The notes under the pieces are model-generated. The model was not told where the DNA came from. It ran no database searches and worked only from the letters and a program-made list of their open reading frames with translations. This document shows positions 52,604-60,816 of a DNA stretch of 64,000 nucleotides, piece by piece. The number at the start of each line of letters is the position of its first letter. Position 1 is the first letter of the stretch. Made by a program: the position numbers and the translations under genes. The stretch is from the NCBI RefSeq assembly GCF_000685965.1, contig NZ_JMLE01000012.1, positions 62,001 to 126,000 of the forward strand, read 5' to 3'. This stretch comes from Arthrobacter sp. UNC362MFTsu5.1 (GTDB lineage Bacteria; Actinomycetota; Actinomycetes; Actinomycetales; Micrococcaceae).

Positions 52604-53971
52604 TTACTTCGCGCCGGGGATCCAGCTGGTTCCGGCCAGGGGTACGCGCGCCATGGCGGACGCTTCGATGGTCAGCGCCACCAGGTCCTCGGGTTCGAGG
52701 TTGTGCAGGTGGGACTTGCCGCAGGCCCGGGCGATGGTCTGGGCTTCCATGGTCAGGACGCGCAGGTAGTTGGCCAGGCGTCGGCCGCCCTCCACCGGGT
52801 CCAGGCGGGAGGAGAGCTCCGGGTCCTGGGTGGTGATGCCTGCGGGGTCGCGGCCGTCCTGGAAGTCGTCGTAGTAGCCGGCGGCCGAGCCGAGGGCGGC
52901 GTATTCGGCGGCGTAGCGGGGATCGTTGTCGCCCAGGGCGATCAGTGCCGCGGTGCCGATGGCCACCGCGTCGGCACCGAGGGCCATCGCCTTGGCGACG
53001 TCGGCGCCCGTGCGGATGCCGCCGGAAACGATGAGCTGGACCTTCCGGTGCACACCGAGCTCCTGCAGCGCCTGGACCGCCTGCGGGATGGCGGCCAGGG
53101 TGGGGATGCCCACGTTTTCGATGAACACCTGCTGCGTGGCGGCGGTGCCGCCCTGCATCCCGTCCACCACAACGACGTCGGCTCCGGCCTTCACGGCCAG
53201 GGCGGTGTCGTAGTACGGGCGGGACGCGCCGATCTTGACGTAGATGGGCGTCTTCCAGTCGGTGATTTCGCGCAGTTCGCCGATCTTGATTTCCAGGTCG
53301 TCCGGGCCGGTCCAGTCCGGATGGCGGCTGGCGGAGCGCTGGTCGATGCCCACGGGCAGGGTGCGCATGCCGGCGACGCGTTCAGTGATTTTCTGGCCCA
53401 GGAGCATGCCGCCGCCGCCCGGCTTGGCACCTTGGCCGAGCACGATCTCGATGGCGTCGGCCTTGCGCAGGTCGTCCGGGTTCATGCCGTAGCGGGAGGG
53501 CAGGTACTGGTACACGAGGTGCTTGGACTGGCCGCGCTCCTCAGGCGTCATGCCGCCGTCGCCCGTTGTGGTGGAGGTTCCCACCTCGCTGGCGCCGCGC
53601 CCCAGCGCTTCCTTGGCGTTTGCCGAAAGCGCGCCGAAGCTCATGCCGGCGATGGTCACCGGGGTCTGCAGGTGCAGCGGCCGGCTCGCGTGCCGGTCGC
53701 CGAGGACGACGTCGGTATCGCACTTTTCGCGGTAGCCCTCCAGCGGGTAGCGGGACATGGAGGCGCCGAGGAACAGCAGGTCGTCGAAGTGCGGGACCTT
53801 GCGCTTGGCGCCCCAGCCGCGGATGTCGTACACGCCGGTGGCGGCCGCGCGCTGGATGTCCGCGATGGTGGCGCGGTCAAACGTTGCCGATTCACGCAGG
53901 CCGAGCTCCTCAGTGTGCTGGGCGGGCGTGGCGGGTGCCTGTGCGGGGGCAGGCAGTGAGGTGATGGTCAT
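52604..53971 (-). CDS. glxD: FMN-binding glutamate synthase-like subunit (GlxD/MgsC type)
   Basis: A 455-residue protein equal to the FMN-binding barrel of glutamate synthase. Seen: TIAGMSFGALSANAKEALG, EIVLGQGAKPGGGGMLLG, VVVDGMQGGTAATQQV, IVSGGIRTGADVAKAMALGADAV. As a separate gene beside a GXGXG protein and a class II amidotransferase it corresponds to GlxD or N-methylglutamate synthase subunit C, which makes N-methylglutamate from gamma-glutamylmethylamide. A typical GltB 3Fe-4S Cys set is not obvious near the C-terminus apart from one ACGKS. AAGGAC precedes the ATG. Confidence 0.85.
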   Translation of the reverse strand: MTITSLPAPAQAPATPAQHTEELGLRESATFDRATIADIQRAAATGVYDIRGWGAKRKVPHFDDLLFLGASMSRYPLEGYREKCDTDVVLGDRHASRPLHLQTPVTIAGMSFGALSANAKEALGRGASEVGTSTTTGDGGMTPEERGQSKHLVYQYLPSRYGMNPDDLRKADAIEIVLGQGAKPGGGGMLLGQKITERVAGMRTLPVGIDQRSASRHPDWTGPDDLEIKIGELREITDWKTPIYVKIGASRPYYDTALAVKAGADVVVVDGMQGGTAATQQVFIENVGIPTLAAIPQAVQALQELGVHRKVQLIVSGGIRTGADVAKAMALGADAVAIGTAALIALGDNDPRYAAEYAALGSAAGYYDDFQDGRDPAGITTQDPELSSRLDPVEGGRRLANYLRVLTMEAQTIARACGKSHLHNLEPEDLVALTIEASAMARVPLAGTSWIPGAK

Positions 53972-53981
53972 GGCGTTGTCC

Positions 53982-54731
53982 TTAGTACGACGTCGAGTTG
54001 TGGACGCTGAAGTGGTAGAGGTTCCGTGCCGATCCGTAGCGCTTGAAGTCCGCCGGGTTGTCGGTGCGGCCGGCCGCGGCCAGCAGTTCGCCGAGTTCGG
54101 CCAGGTGCTCCTCCTTCAGGGGCTTTTCGATGCAGTCAGCGCCGAGCGAGGCCACGGTGCCCTTGACGTAGATCCGGGCTTCGTAGATGGAGTCGCCCAG
54201 CGCTTCGCCGGCGTCGCCGCAGACCACCAGGCGTCCGGCCTGCGCCATAAACGCGGACATGTGGCCGATGTTGCCGCCCACCACGATGTCCACGCCCTTC
54301 ATCGAGATGCCGCAGCGGGCGCTGGCGTTGCCGTCGATGACCACGAGCCCGCCGTGCCCGGTGGCGGCGGCCGACTGGGAGGCGTCTCCCTTGACGTGGA
54401 CGCGGCCGGACATGATGTTCTCGGCCAGTCCGACGCCGGCATTGCCGTTGATGGTCACGTCGCCTTTTTGGTGCATCCCGGCCGCGTAGTAGCCGGCGTG
54501 GCCGTTGATGGTGACGCTGACCCGGGCGTCGATTCCCACGGCCAGGCTGTGCTTGCCTTCGGGGTTGGCGACGGTCCAGGACTGCCCGTCAACCGCGTTG
54601 TGGAGTGCCTGGTTGAGTTCGCGGACGGGGCTGCCGGCCAGATCCACGCTGAAGGAATCAGTGCTAGCGGCGTGCTGGGCTGCCTCAGCGTTCGTGTCCG
54701 TGCTGGTTTCGGGGGCTGTCAGAGTGACCAT
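53982..54731 (-). CDS. glxC: glutamate synthase GXGXG-domain protein (GlxC/MgsB type)
   Basis: A 249-residue protein made of the right-handed beta-helix found at the C-terminus of the large glutamate synthase subunit. It has repeated hydrophobic-Gly turns: TINGHAGYYAAG, TINGNAGVGLAENIMSG, VVIDGNASARCG, IVVGGNIGHMSAFM, VVCGDAGEALGDSIYE. It has no catalytic residues of its own and serves as scaffold between the amidotransferase and FMN subunits. Its ATG overlaps the upstream amidotransferase gene by 13 bases. Confidence 0.85.
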   Translation of the reverse strand: MVTLTAPETSTDTNAEAAQHAASTDSFSVDLAGSPVRELNQALHNAVDGQSWTVANPEGKHSLAVGIDARVSVTINGHAGYYAAGMHQKGDVTINGNAGVGLAENIMSGRVHVKGDASQSAAATGHGGLVVIDGNASARCGISMKGVDIVVGGNIGHMSAFMAQAGRLVVCGDAGEALGDSIYEARIYVKGTVASLGADCIEKPLKEEHLAELGELLAAAGRTDNPADFKRYGSARNLYHFSVHNSTSY

Positions 54732-55627
54732 GTGTAGACCTTTCCGGGTTCCGGTTCAAAGATGCGGGCGTTTTCGATGCCGGGCAGGGCCGCCAGGGCA
54801 CGGTATTCGGAGGCCATGGCCACGTAGTCGTCCGTTTCGGCGATGATGGCGGGCTTGCAGGCGATGGGGTCGCGGACCACGGCCATGCTGTCCGCGGTGG
54901 TGACCACCAGGGTGTAGAAACCGTCCAGCACCTTGCCCAGGTTCACGAGCGCCTCTTCGAGGGTGTCGCCCTGCTGCAGGCGGGAAGCCACGTAGCGGGC
55001 GCCCACCTCGGTGTCGTTTTCGGAGTCGAACACCACGCCTTCGCGTTTCAGGTCGCGCCGGACGGTGGCGTGGTTGGAGAAGGAGCCGTTGTGGACCAGG
55101 CACAGGTCGTCGGCCACGGAGAACGGGTGGGAGCCGCCGGCGGTCACCGCGGACTCGGTGGCCATCCGGGTGTGGGACAGGCCCTGGCTGCCTGACATGG
55201 CCTCGAGCCCGTGCTCGGCGGCGATGTCCATCGGGTGGCCCACGCTCTTCATCACGGCCACGTGCTCGCCGCGGCCGATGATGGTGGAGCCGGGAAGGGT
55301 TTCGCTGACCGCTTTCACCAGGAGATCGGTTCCGACGGCGGCGCTCACCAGGGTGGTGTCACCCACCACCCGTACTGCAGCGGCGGCGTCGGCCGGAAGC
55401 ATCGCGTCAAGGGAGGCCTTTACCTCCGGGAGCGCCATGCCCTGGTCCTTGCCCAGCAGGCTGAGGGTGGAGGTTCCGGCCGAGACCAGGCCCGGGGTGT
55501 TGTAGACGGCGAGGCCGGCTGAGTCCGGTCCGCGGTCCACGATCTGGCACATCATCGAGGACAGCAGGCTGCCCATCTGGGGGTGCAGCAGGGGGTTGCG
55601 CAGCTGCAGCGCGGCGATTCCGCACAT
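54719..55627 (-). CDS. glxB: class II glutamine amidotransferase (GlxB/MgsA type)
   Basis: A 302-residue Ntn-type amidotransferase. Cys2 in MCGIAAL is the nucleophile that becomes N-terminal after Met removal; MMCQIVDRGPDSAGLAVY and CLVHNGSFSNHA follow. It supplies the ammonia- or amine-releasing half of the three-part glutamate synthase-like enzyme. It starts 29 bp after the GmaS-like gene and overlaps the GXGXG gene by 13 bases, so the order synthetase - amidotransferase - GXGXG - FMN subunit - oxidase is one operon. Confidence 0.87.
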   Translation of the reverse strand: MCGIAALQLRNPLLHPQMGSLLSSMMCQIVDRGPDSAGLAVYNTPGLVSAGTSTLSLLGKDQGMALPEVKASLDAMLPADAAAAVRVVGDTTLVSAAVGTDLLVKAVSETLPGSTIIGRGEHVAVMKSVGHPMDIAAEHGLEAMSGSQGLSHTRMATESAVTAGGSHPFSVADDLCLVHNGSFSNHATVRRDLKREGVVFDSENDTEVGARYVASRLQQGDTLEEALVNLGKVLDGFYTLVVTTADSMAVVRDPIACKPAIIAETDDYVAMASEYRALAALPGIENARIFEPEPGKVYTWSL

Positions 55628-55656
55628 GGTGGGATTCCTTTACTGGGTGGGAGTTG

Positions 55657-57057
55657 CTAGATCGAGGTGAGGTAGGTGCGGACTTCCCAGTCGCTGACCT
55701 GGTTGTGCCAGCTGAGGAATTCCTCTTCCTTGGCGTCGGCGTAGTACTTGCCGATCTCCGCGTCTCCGCTGAGGCTGGCCAGGATCACCGGGTCCCGGCG
55801 CAGGGCCTCCACGGCGTGCAGCAGGGTGGCCGGCAGCAGGTGGGCGTCCGGTTTGGACTCGCCCGGGCCCGACGGGTGCCCCGGATCCACGGAGTTTTCC
55901 ACGCCGTCCAGGCCTGCCGAGATGGCCGTGGCAATGGCGAGGTAGGGGTTGGCTGAACCGTCCCCGGAGCGGAGTTCGATCCGTTTGTTGTCCGGCACGC
56001 GGATCATATGGGTGCGGTCGTTGCCCCCGAACGAGGCCTTCCGGGGAGACCAGGTGGCTCCGGACGAGCTGGTGGTGGCTCCGGAGCGCTTGTACGAATT
56101 GACGGTGGGGGCCAGGAACGCCTGCAGTGCCGGCGCGTGGTCCAAAATCCCTCCGATGAACGAGTAGGCGAGGGCCGAAAGCCCAAGTCCCCTGCCGCCG
56201 TCGTCCGCTCCACCCTCAACCGGGAACAGCGCCTCGGCGCCGGACCACAGCGACAGGTGGAAGTGGAGGCCCGTGCCCGTGCGGTCGGTGAAGGGCTTGG
56301 GCATGAAGGTGGCGGTCATGCCGCGCTGTTCCGCGAGGACGTTCAGGATGTAGCGCAGGGTGACCACGCGGTCGGCCGTGGTGAGGGCGTCGGCGTAGTT
56401 GAAGTTCTGCTCGAACTGCCCGGCGGCGTCCTCATGGTCGTTGGCGTAGTTGCCCCAGCCGAGGCCGTTCATCGCCTCCGAGATGGAGGTGAGGTGCTCA
56501 TACATGCGGGTGACGCCGCGCGCGTCATAGCAGGGCCGGGGCGAGTCATCGCGGGCGTCGGCCGTGCTCAGGGAACCGTCGGCGTTCTTGTTGACGAGGA
56601 AGTACTCCACTTCCGCCCCCACCTTGGCCTGCATTCCCTGGCCGGCCAGGCGGGCGAGCGTGTTTTTGAGGATGACGCGCGGGGCGTAGGGCCAGGGCTT
56701 GCCGTCCACGTGCGGGTCGCAGTGGATGACCGCGAGCCCTTCCTTGATGAACGGCACGGGGGTGAAGGACGCCAGATCAGGAATGGCAATGAGGTCCGAA
56801 TCCTGCGGCTTCTGCCCGATCAGCCCTGCTGCGTAGCCGGCAAACCCCATGGCGCCGGCCTCAAGCTGGTCTGCGGCTTCGACCGGAACGAGCTTGGCGC
56901 ACGGCTTGCCCGTCATGTCGACGAACGTGGCCAGAATGAACCGCACGTCATGGGCCCTGGCGATGTCCGCGAGGGAGATGTGGTCAGCCTCGGCCGGCAA
57001 TGGGGCGGTAGATAGCGCTGGGGCGCTTGGTACTTCAGGGGTTGCGACACTGGTCAT
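55657..57057 (-). CDS. gmaS: glutamine synthetase homologue, GlnT/gamma-glutamylmethylamide synthetase type
   Basis: A 466-residue ligase of the glutamine synthetase superfamily. Seen: FVDMTGKPCAKLVP in the N-terminal domain, metal and substrate segments GAEVEYFLV, YANDHEDAAGQFEQNFNY, the ATP-region HFHLSLW, NSYKRSG and the Arg-rich flap NDRTHMIRVP. The form with YANDHEDAAGQFE is that of GlnT and GmaS, not housekeeping GlnA. GmaS joins methylamine to glutamate; relatives take other amines. ATG at 57057 has AGGAC about 8 nt upstream; an in-frame TTG at 57075 is weaker. It is followed by glxBCD-like genes and divergent from amt. The gmaS symbol is by context; glnT is equally fair. Confidence 0.75.
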   Translation of the reverse strand: MTSVATPEVPSAPALSTAPLPAEADHISLADIARAHDVRFILATFVDMTGKPCAKLVPVEAADQLEAGAMGFAGYAAGLIGQKPQDSDLIAIPDLASFTPVPFIKEGLAVIHCDPHVDGKPWPYAPRVILKNTLARLAGQGMQAKVGAEVEYFLVNKNADGSLSTADARDDSPRPCYDARGVTRMYEHLTSISEAMNGLGWGNYANDHEDAAGQFEQNFNYADALTTADRVVTLRYILNVLAEQRGMTATFMPKPFTDRTGTGLHFHLSLWSGAEALFPVEGGADDGGRGLGLSALAYSFIGGILDHAPALQAFLAPTVNSYKRSGATTSSSGATWSPRKASFGGNDRTHMIRVPDNKRIELRSGDGSANPYLAIATAISAGLDGVENSVDPGHPSGPGESKPDAHLLPATLLHAVEALRRDPVILASLSGDAEIGKYYADAKEEEFLSWHNQVSDWEVRTYLTSI

Positions 57058-57190
57058 CGGAACTGTCCTGTTCAATTGGTGTTACCTGAGGGGAAACGTT
57101 GTTGAACCACAGTAGTCAAATGGATGTTACAGGCGTGCGCCCCGCTTGTTAAATCGGCGTGACGTGGCCAATCGCGATCGCAACCGGAAA

Positions 57191-57231
57191 TTTACGCCCG
57201 CGAAACCCACAATCGTTCACTGTCACGAATC
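57191..57231. promoter_or_regulatory. possible GlnR-type nitrogen box
   Basis: TTTAC-n6-GAAAC (57191-57206) matches the actinobacterial GlnR half-site pair gTnAc-n6-GaAAc with the right spacing, and TTCAC-n6-GAATC (57216-57231) follows as a weaker second pair. It lies about 75-115 bp before amt and inside the divergent amt/gmaS promoter, where nitrogen control is expected. Confidence 0.35.
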
Positions 57232-57303
57232 ATGGTTTCATCCCACGGTTACTTTTTTGTGCCGCCGTTTCCCCGGCGGATACCCCCTTCTGATTGGAGT
57301 TCC

Positions 57304-58593
57304 ATGAATTCTGGAGACGTCGCCTGGATCCTCGCCGCGGGCGCACTACTGTGCATCATGATCCCCGGCCTTGCCCTGTTCTACGGAGGCATGGTCGGTT
57401 CCCGCAGGATCCTGAACATGATGATGATGTGCTTCGGCGGAATGAGCATCGTGGCCGTCCTGTGGGCCGTGTTCGGCTACTCCATGGTCTTCGGCAATTC
57501 CATTGGTGGCGCCGGACTCCTCGGTGATGTCACCGAGTACTTCGGCATGGAGAAATTACTGGCCGAGGACCCGAACGCGCCCATCCCCACGGCCCTGTTC
57601 GCAGCCTTCCAGCTGTTCTTTGCCGGGATCACCACGGCAATCATCGCCGGCGCTGCCGCCGGACGAATGAAGTTCGGCGCGTGGATGACCTTCGCCGCCC
57701 TCTGGGCCACGCTGGTCTACTTTCCGGTCGCCCACTGGGTGTTCGCCTTCACCTCGGCGGACGGCTCCGTGACCGGCGGCTGGATCGTCAACAGCCTCAA
57801 GGCAGTCGACTTCGCCGGCGGTACCGCGGTCCACATGAACGCGGGAATCGCGGCCCTCGCCCTCGCCCTGGTCCTCGGACGCAGCGCCGGCTGGCCCAAG
57901 AGCGAACACACCAAACCCCACAGCCGTCCGCTGGTGCTGGTGGGCGCCGGGCTCCTCTGGGCCGGATGGTTCGGCTTCAACGCAGGGTCCGCACTCACCG
58001 CCGGCCAGTCCGCGTCCGTGGTATTCCTCAACACCGCCGTCGCCGCGTGTGCCGGCCTGCTCGCCTGGACGCTCGTGGAGCGCATCCGCCTGGGCAGCGC
58101 CAGCAGCATGGGCGCAGCTTCCGGCCTGATCTCGGCCCTCGTTGCCATCACTCCTGCCTGTGGCGCCGTCAGCCCCCTGGGCGCCCTGGCCATCGGCCTC
58201 ATCGCCGGCGCCGTGTGCTCCCTGGCCATTGAGCTGAAGTTCCGGCTCGGCTTCGACGATTCACTCGACGTGGTGGGCGTCCACCTGGTGGGCGGCATCC
58301 TGGGAACCCTCCTGATCGGCTTCTTCGCCACCGAGGCCGCCCCCAACAAGGTGAACGGGCTGTTCTACGGCGGCGGCTTTGAGCTCCTCGGGGTCCAGAC
58401 GATCGCCACGCTGGCCGTGCTCGCCTACTCCTTCGTGGTGACGTGGATCATCGCCAAGGTCCTCAACATGACCATGGGCCTGCGCATCCATGAAGCCGAC
58501 GAACTGCGCGGCATCGACATCGCCGCGCACTCCGAGGCCGCCTACCTCAGCGACGAAGAGCCCGTGGAGCTCGGCTCGCCCCACCGCGCCTAA
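57304..58593 (+). CDS. amtB: ammonium transporter (Amt/Mep/Rh family)
   Basis: A 429-residue, 11-helix channel for ammonium and methylammonium. Seen: MIPGLALFYGGMVG in helix 1, TAVHMNAGIAALALALVLG with the first pore His, LLWAGWFGFNAGSA, and VGVHLVGGILGTLL with the second pore His. ATG at 57304 has GGAG 5 nt upstream; the frame extends to 57232 without support. It is divergent from the gmaS-like operon, an arrangement that fits uptake of a small amine or recovery of leaked ammonia. Confidence 0.92.
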   Translation: MNSGDVAWILAAGALLCIMIPGLALFYGGMVGSRRILNMMMMCFGGMSIVAVLWAVFGYSMVFGNSIGGAGLLGDVTEYFGMEKLLAEDPNAPIPTALFAAFQLFFAGITTAIIAGAAAGRMKFGAWMTFAALWATLVYFPVAHWVFAFTSADGSVTGGWIVNSLKAVDFAGGTAVHMNAGIAALALALVLGRSAGWPKSEHTKPHSRPLVLVGAGLLWAGWFGFNAGSALTAGQSASVVFLNTAVAACAGLLAWTLVERIRLGSASSMGAASGLISALVAITPACGAVSPLGALAIGLIAGAVCSLAIELKFRLGFDDSLDVVGVHLVGGILGTLLIGFFATEAAPNKVNGLFYGGGFELLGVQTIATLAVLAYSFVVTWIIAKVLNMTMGLRIHEADELRGIDIAAHSEAAYLSDEEPVELGSPHRA

Positions 58594-58643
58594 GGTCCCC
58601 GAGCCGAGCGCGGGAACAGACGTTGGCCGCTGCTCCCGTAATG

Positions 58644-58705
58644 AATCCGAGGCTTGTCCGCCAAGCCGTACCGTCAAGGTAGGCGATCGCGGACAAGCCT
58701 CGGAT
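58644..58705. repeat. 62-nt hairpin repeat, copy 2
   Basis: AATCCGAGGCTTGTCCGC pairs with GCGGACAAGCCTCGGATT, with an inner stem GCC/GGC and TACC/GGTA around GTCAA. It is the same length as copy 1 at 49379. It lies between the convergent amt and nagB genes and is followed by TTCTTTG on the plus strand. Likely a bidirectional terminator of a dispersed family. Confidence 0.7.
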
Positions 58706-58739
58706 TCTTTGTGTTCTCCTGAGCTGGCTGCGTGTATTC

Positions 58740-59546
58740 CTAAGCCGGCTGCCGCAGCCAGGGCCGGGTGGGCGTTTGGCCCAGCTGGTCGTTGAACTCC
58801 TGGGCTTCGCGGTAGTAGTCCAGCAGGCTCAGGCGGGACGCGGCCGCCGGATCCAGGATGACCACGGCCCGGCGGTGAAGCTGCAGCACCGACGCCGGGC
58901 AGTGTGCGCTGACCGGGCCTTCCACCATGGCCTGGACGGCATCAGCCTTGTTGTCCCCCATGGCCACGAGGACCGCCAGCCCGGCCTCGCGGATCGTCCC
59001 GAGCCCCTGGGTCAGGCACAGCCTGGGAACGTCGCCGGCCGGGAAAAAACGCGCGTTGTCGGCGCGGGTGGCTCCGGCAAGGGTCTTCACCCGGGTACGG
59101 GAGACCAGCGACGAGGTGGGCTCGTTGAACCCGATATGGCCGTTCGCGCCGATGCCGAGGATCTGGATGTCCACCCCGCCGGCCGCCGTGATGGCTGCGT
59201 CGTAGCGCTCGGCTTCCGCGACGAGGTCCGGAGCATCCCCGTGCGGGGTCATGAGTTGCGCCAGCGGCAGGTCCACGTGGTCGACGAATTCCCGCCGGAT
59301 GGTGGAGTAGTAGCTCTGCTCGTGCTCCGGCGGCAGCCCGGCGTACTCATCCAGGGTGAAGGCCGTGACCTGGCTGAAGCCCAACTGCTCTTCGCGGTGC
59401 CGGCGGATCAGTTCCTGGTAGGTGGACTTCGGCGAACCGCCCGTGGCCAGCCCGAGGACGGCCGGGCCCTGGCGGACCCTGGCTTCGATGATGTCAGCGG
59501 CCCGGCCCCCTACGTGGTCCGCGGACTCACACAGAATAATCTGCAC
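58740..59546 (-). CDS. nagB: glucosamine-6-phosphate deaminase
   Basis: A 268-residue enzyme that converts glucosamine-6-phosphate to fructose-6-phosphate and ammonia. Seen: GLATGGSPKSTY phosphate loop, FTLDEYAGLPPEHEQSYY with the catalytic Asp, and GIGANGHIGFNEP. The start is GTG with AGGAAAGG upstream, lying 20 bases inside the end of nagA, so the two are translationally linked. It ends the minus-strand half of the N-acetylglucosamine regulon. Confidence 0.93.
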   Translation of the reverse strand: MQIILCESADHVGGRAADIIEARVRQGPAVLGLATGGSPKSTYQELIRRHREEQLGFSQVTAFTLDEYAGLPPEHEQSYYSTIRREFVDHVDLPLAQLMTPHGDAPDLVAEAERYDAAITAAGGVDIQILGIGANGHIGFNEPTSSLVSRTRVKTLAGATRADNARFFPAGDVPRLCLTQGLGTIREAGLAVLVAMGDNKADAVQAMVEGPVSAHCPASVLQLHRRAVVILDPAAASRLSLLDYYREAQEFNDQLGQTPTRPWLRQPA

Positions 59547-60816
59547 GCGTTTTCCTTTCCTGCGTTAGTGGTGTGCCGGCCCGGTAGACCTGCAGCAGTT
59601 CGAGTTTTTCGGTGGTCACCAGGATGTCGGCGCGGTACCCCCTGGTGAGGGAGCCAATCTGTCCGGACCCCGGCCGGTCCAGGCCGATCAGGCGGGCGGG
59701 TGTGGCCGACGCCGCCGTGACAGCATCAGCCAGGGGCACTCCCCATTCGACGCAGCGGCGGACGTTTTCCAGCAGCAGGCTGGTTGCCCCGGCGATGGCA
59801 CCGGGCCGGGCATCGCCTTCCGCGGGGACCAGGCGCGCCACCCGGTCCCGGACCAGCACGTCCAGGCTGCCGAGGGTGTAGTGGCCGTCGGACATTCCGG
59901 CCGCTGCCATGGCATCCGTAATCAGCGCGACCGAGCCCGGGCCCACCAGGTCAAAGACCATGCGGACGATCTCCGGGTCCAGGTGCACGCCGTCGGCGAC
60001 CAGTTCCAGGACCATCCGGCCGGGCGACTGCCGTGCGGCCTGTAGCAGGACGGGGATTGGTCCGGGCGTCCGGTGCCCCAGCGGGGGCATCCGGTTGAAC
60101 AGGTGCGTGGCGGACCAGGGACCGCCGCCGCCGGCCAGCGGGCCGGCGTCGTCGCTGTCTAAGGCCCAGCCCAGGGCTTCCCGCGTCTGCGCCGCCGTGG
60201 CGCCGGTGTGGCCAAGGGACGGAACCACGCCATAGTCCCGGCACAGGGCCACGAGTTCGGCAAAGTACGGCGTTTCCGGTGCCAGCGTGATGGACCGCAC
60301 CGTTCCCTGCCCCGCTTCAAGCCACTCCTGCAGCAGCGCCGGGTCGCCGTCGATGATGGCCGCCGGGTCTTGGGCCCCGCACATGCTCCTGGTGATGAAC
60401 GGTCCTTCCAGGTGCAGGCCGTCCAGGGTGCCGTCCTGCACCAGCTCCCGCAGCGCCGTGATCTGCTCGAGCAGTACCTCCGACGGCGCCGAAACGAGCG
60501 AGGCGAGCACCGACGTCGTACCCTGCCCGGCGTGATAATCCGCCGCCCGGCGGGCGCCGTCGGCATCCGCGGAGAAGGTGTGCCCCACGGCGCCGTGGCA
60601 GTGCACGTCCACCAGCCCCGGCAGGATGACCGGAACCTGCGTTGTTTCGACGTCGACGCCGGCGGGCAGTTCCGCCGTCGGGCCGCACCACTCGATGCTC
60701 CCCCCGGCGATCACCACGGTGCCGTCCTCGATCACGCCGTCCCCTGCCCGGCCGGTGACGAGGCGCCCACGCAGCCCCGGCAGGGTCAGCCCCGGTGCGC
60801 CGGCTTCAGCTTGCAT
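59527..60816 (-). CDS. nagA: N-acetylglucosamine-6-phosphate deacetylase
   Basis: A 429-residue amidohydrolase-fold deacetylase. Metal-binding and catalytic segments: VDVHCHGAVGH, LHLEGPF with the metal Glu, SLGHTGAT, the ATHLFNRMPPLGHR loop, and catalytic Asp in LITDAMAAAGM. It removes the acetyl group from GlcNAc-6-P produced by the PTS. ATG at 60816 lies 11 bases inside the EIIC gene. Confidence 0.92.
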   Translation of the reverse strand: MQAEAGAPGLTLPGLRGRLVTGRAGDGVIEDGTVVIAGGSIEWCGPTAELPAGVDVETTQVPVILPGLVDVHCHGAVGHTFSADADGARRAADYHAGQGTTSVLASLVSAPSEVLLEQITALRELVQDGTLDGLHLEGPFITRSMCGAQDPAAIIDGDPALLQEWLEAGQGTVRSITLAPETPYFAELVALCRDYGVVPSLGHTGATAAQTREALGWALDSDDAGPLAGGGGPWSATHLFNRMPPLGHRTPGPIPVLLQAARQSPGRMVLELVADGVHLDPEIVRMVFDLVGPGSVALITDAMAAAGMSDGHYTLGSLDVLVRDRVARLVPAEGDARPGAIAGATSLLLENVRRCVEWGVPLADAVTAASATPARLIGLDRPGSGQIGSLTRGYRADILVTTEKLELLQVYRAGTPLTQERKTRADYSV

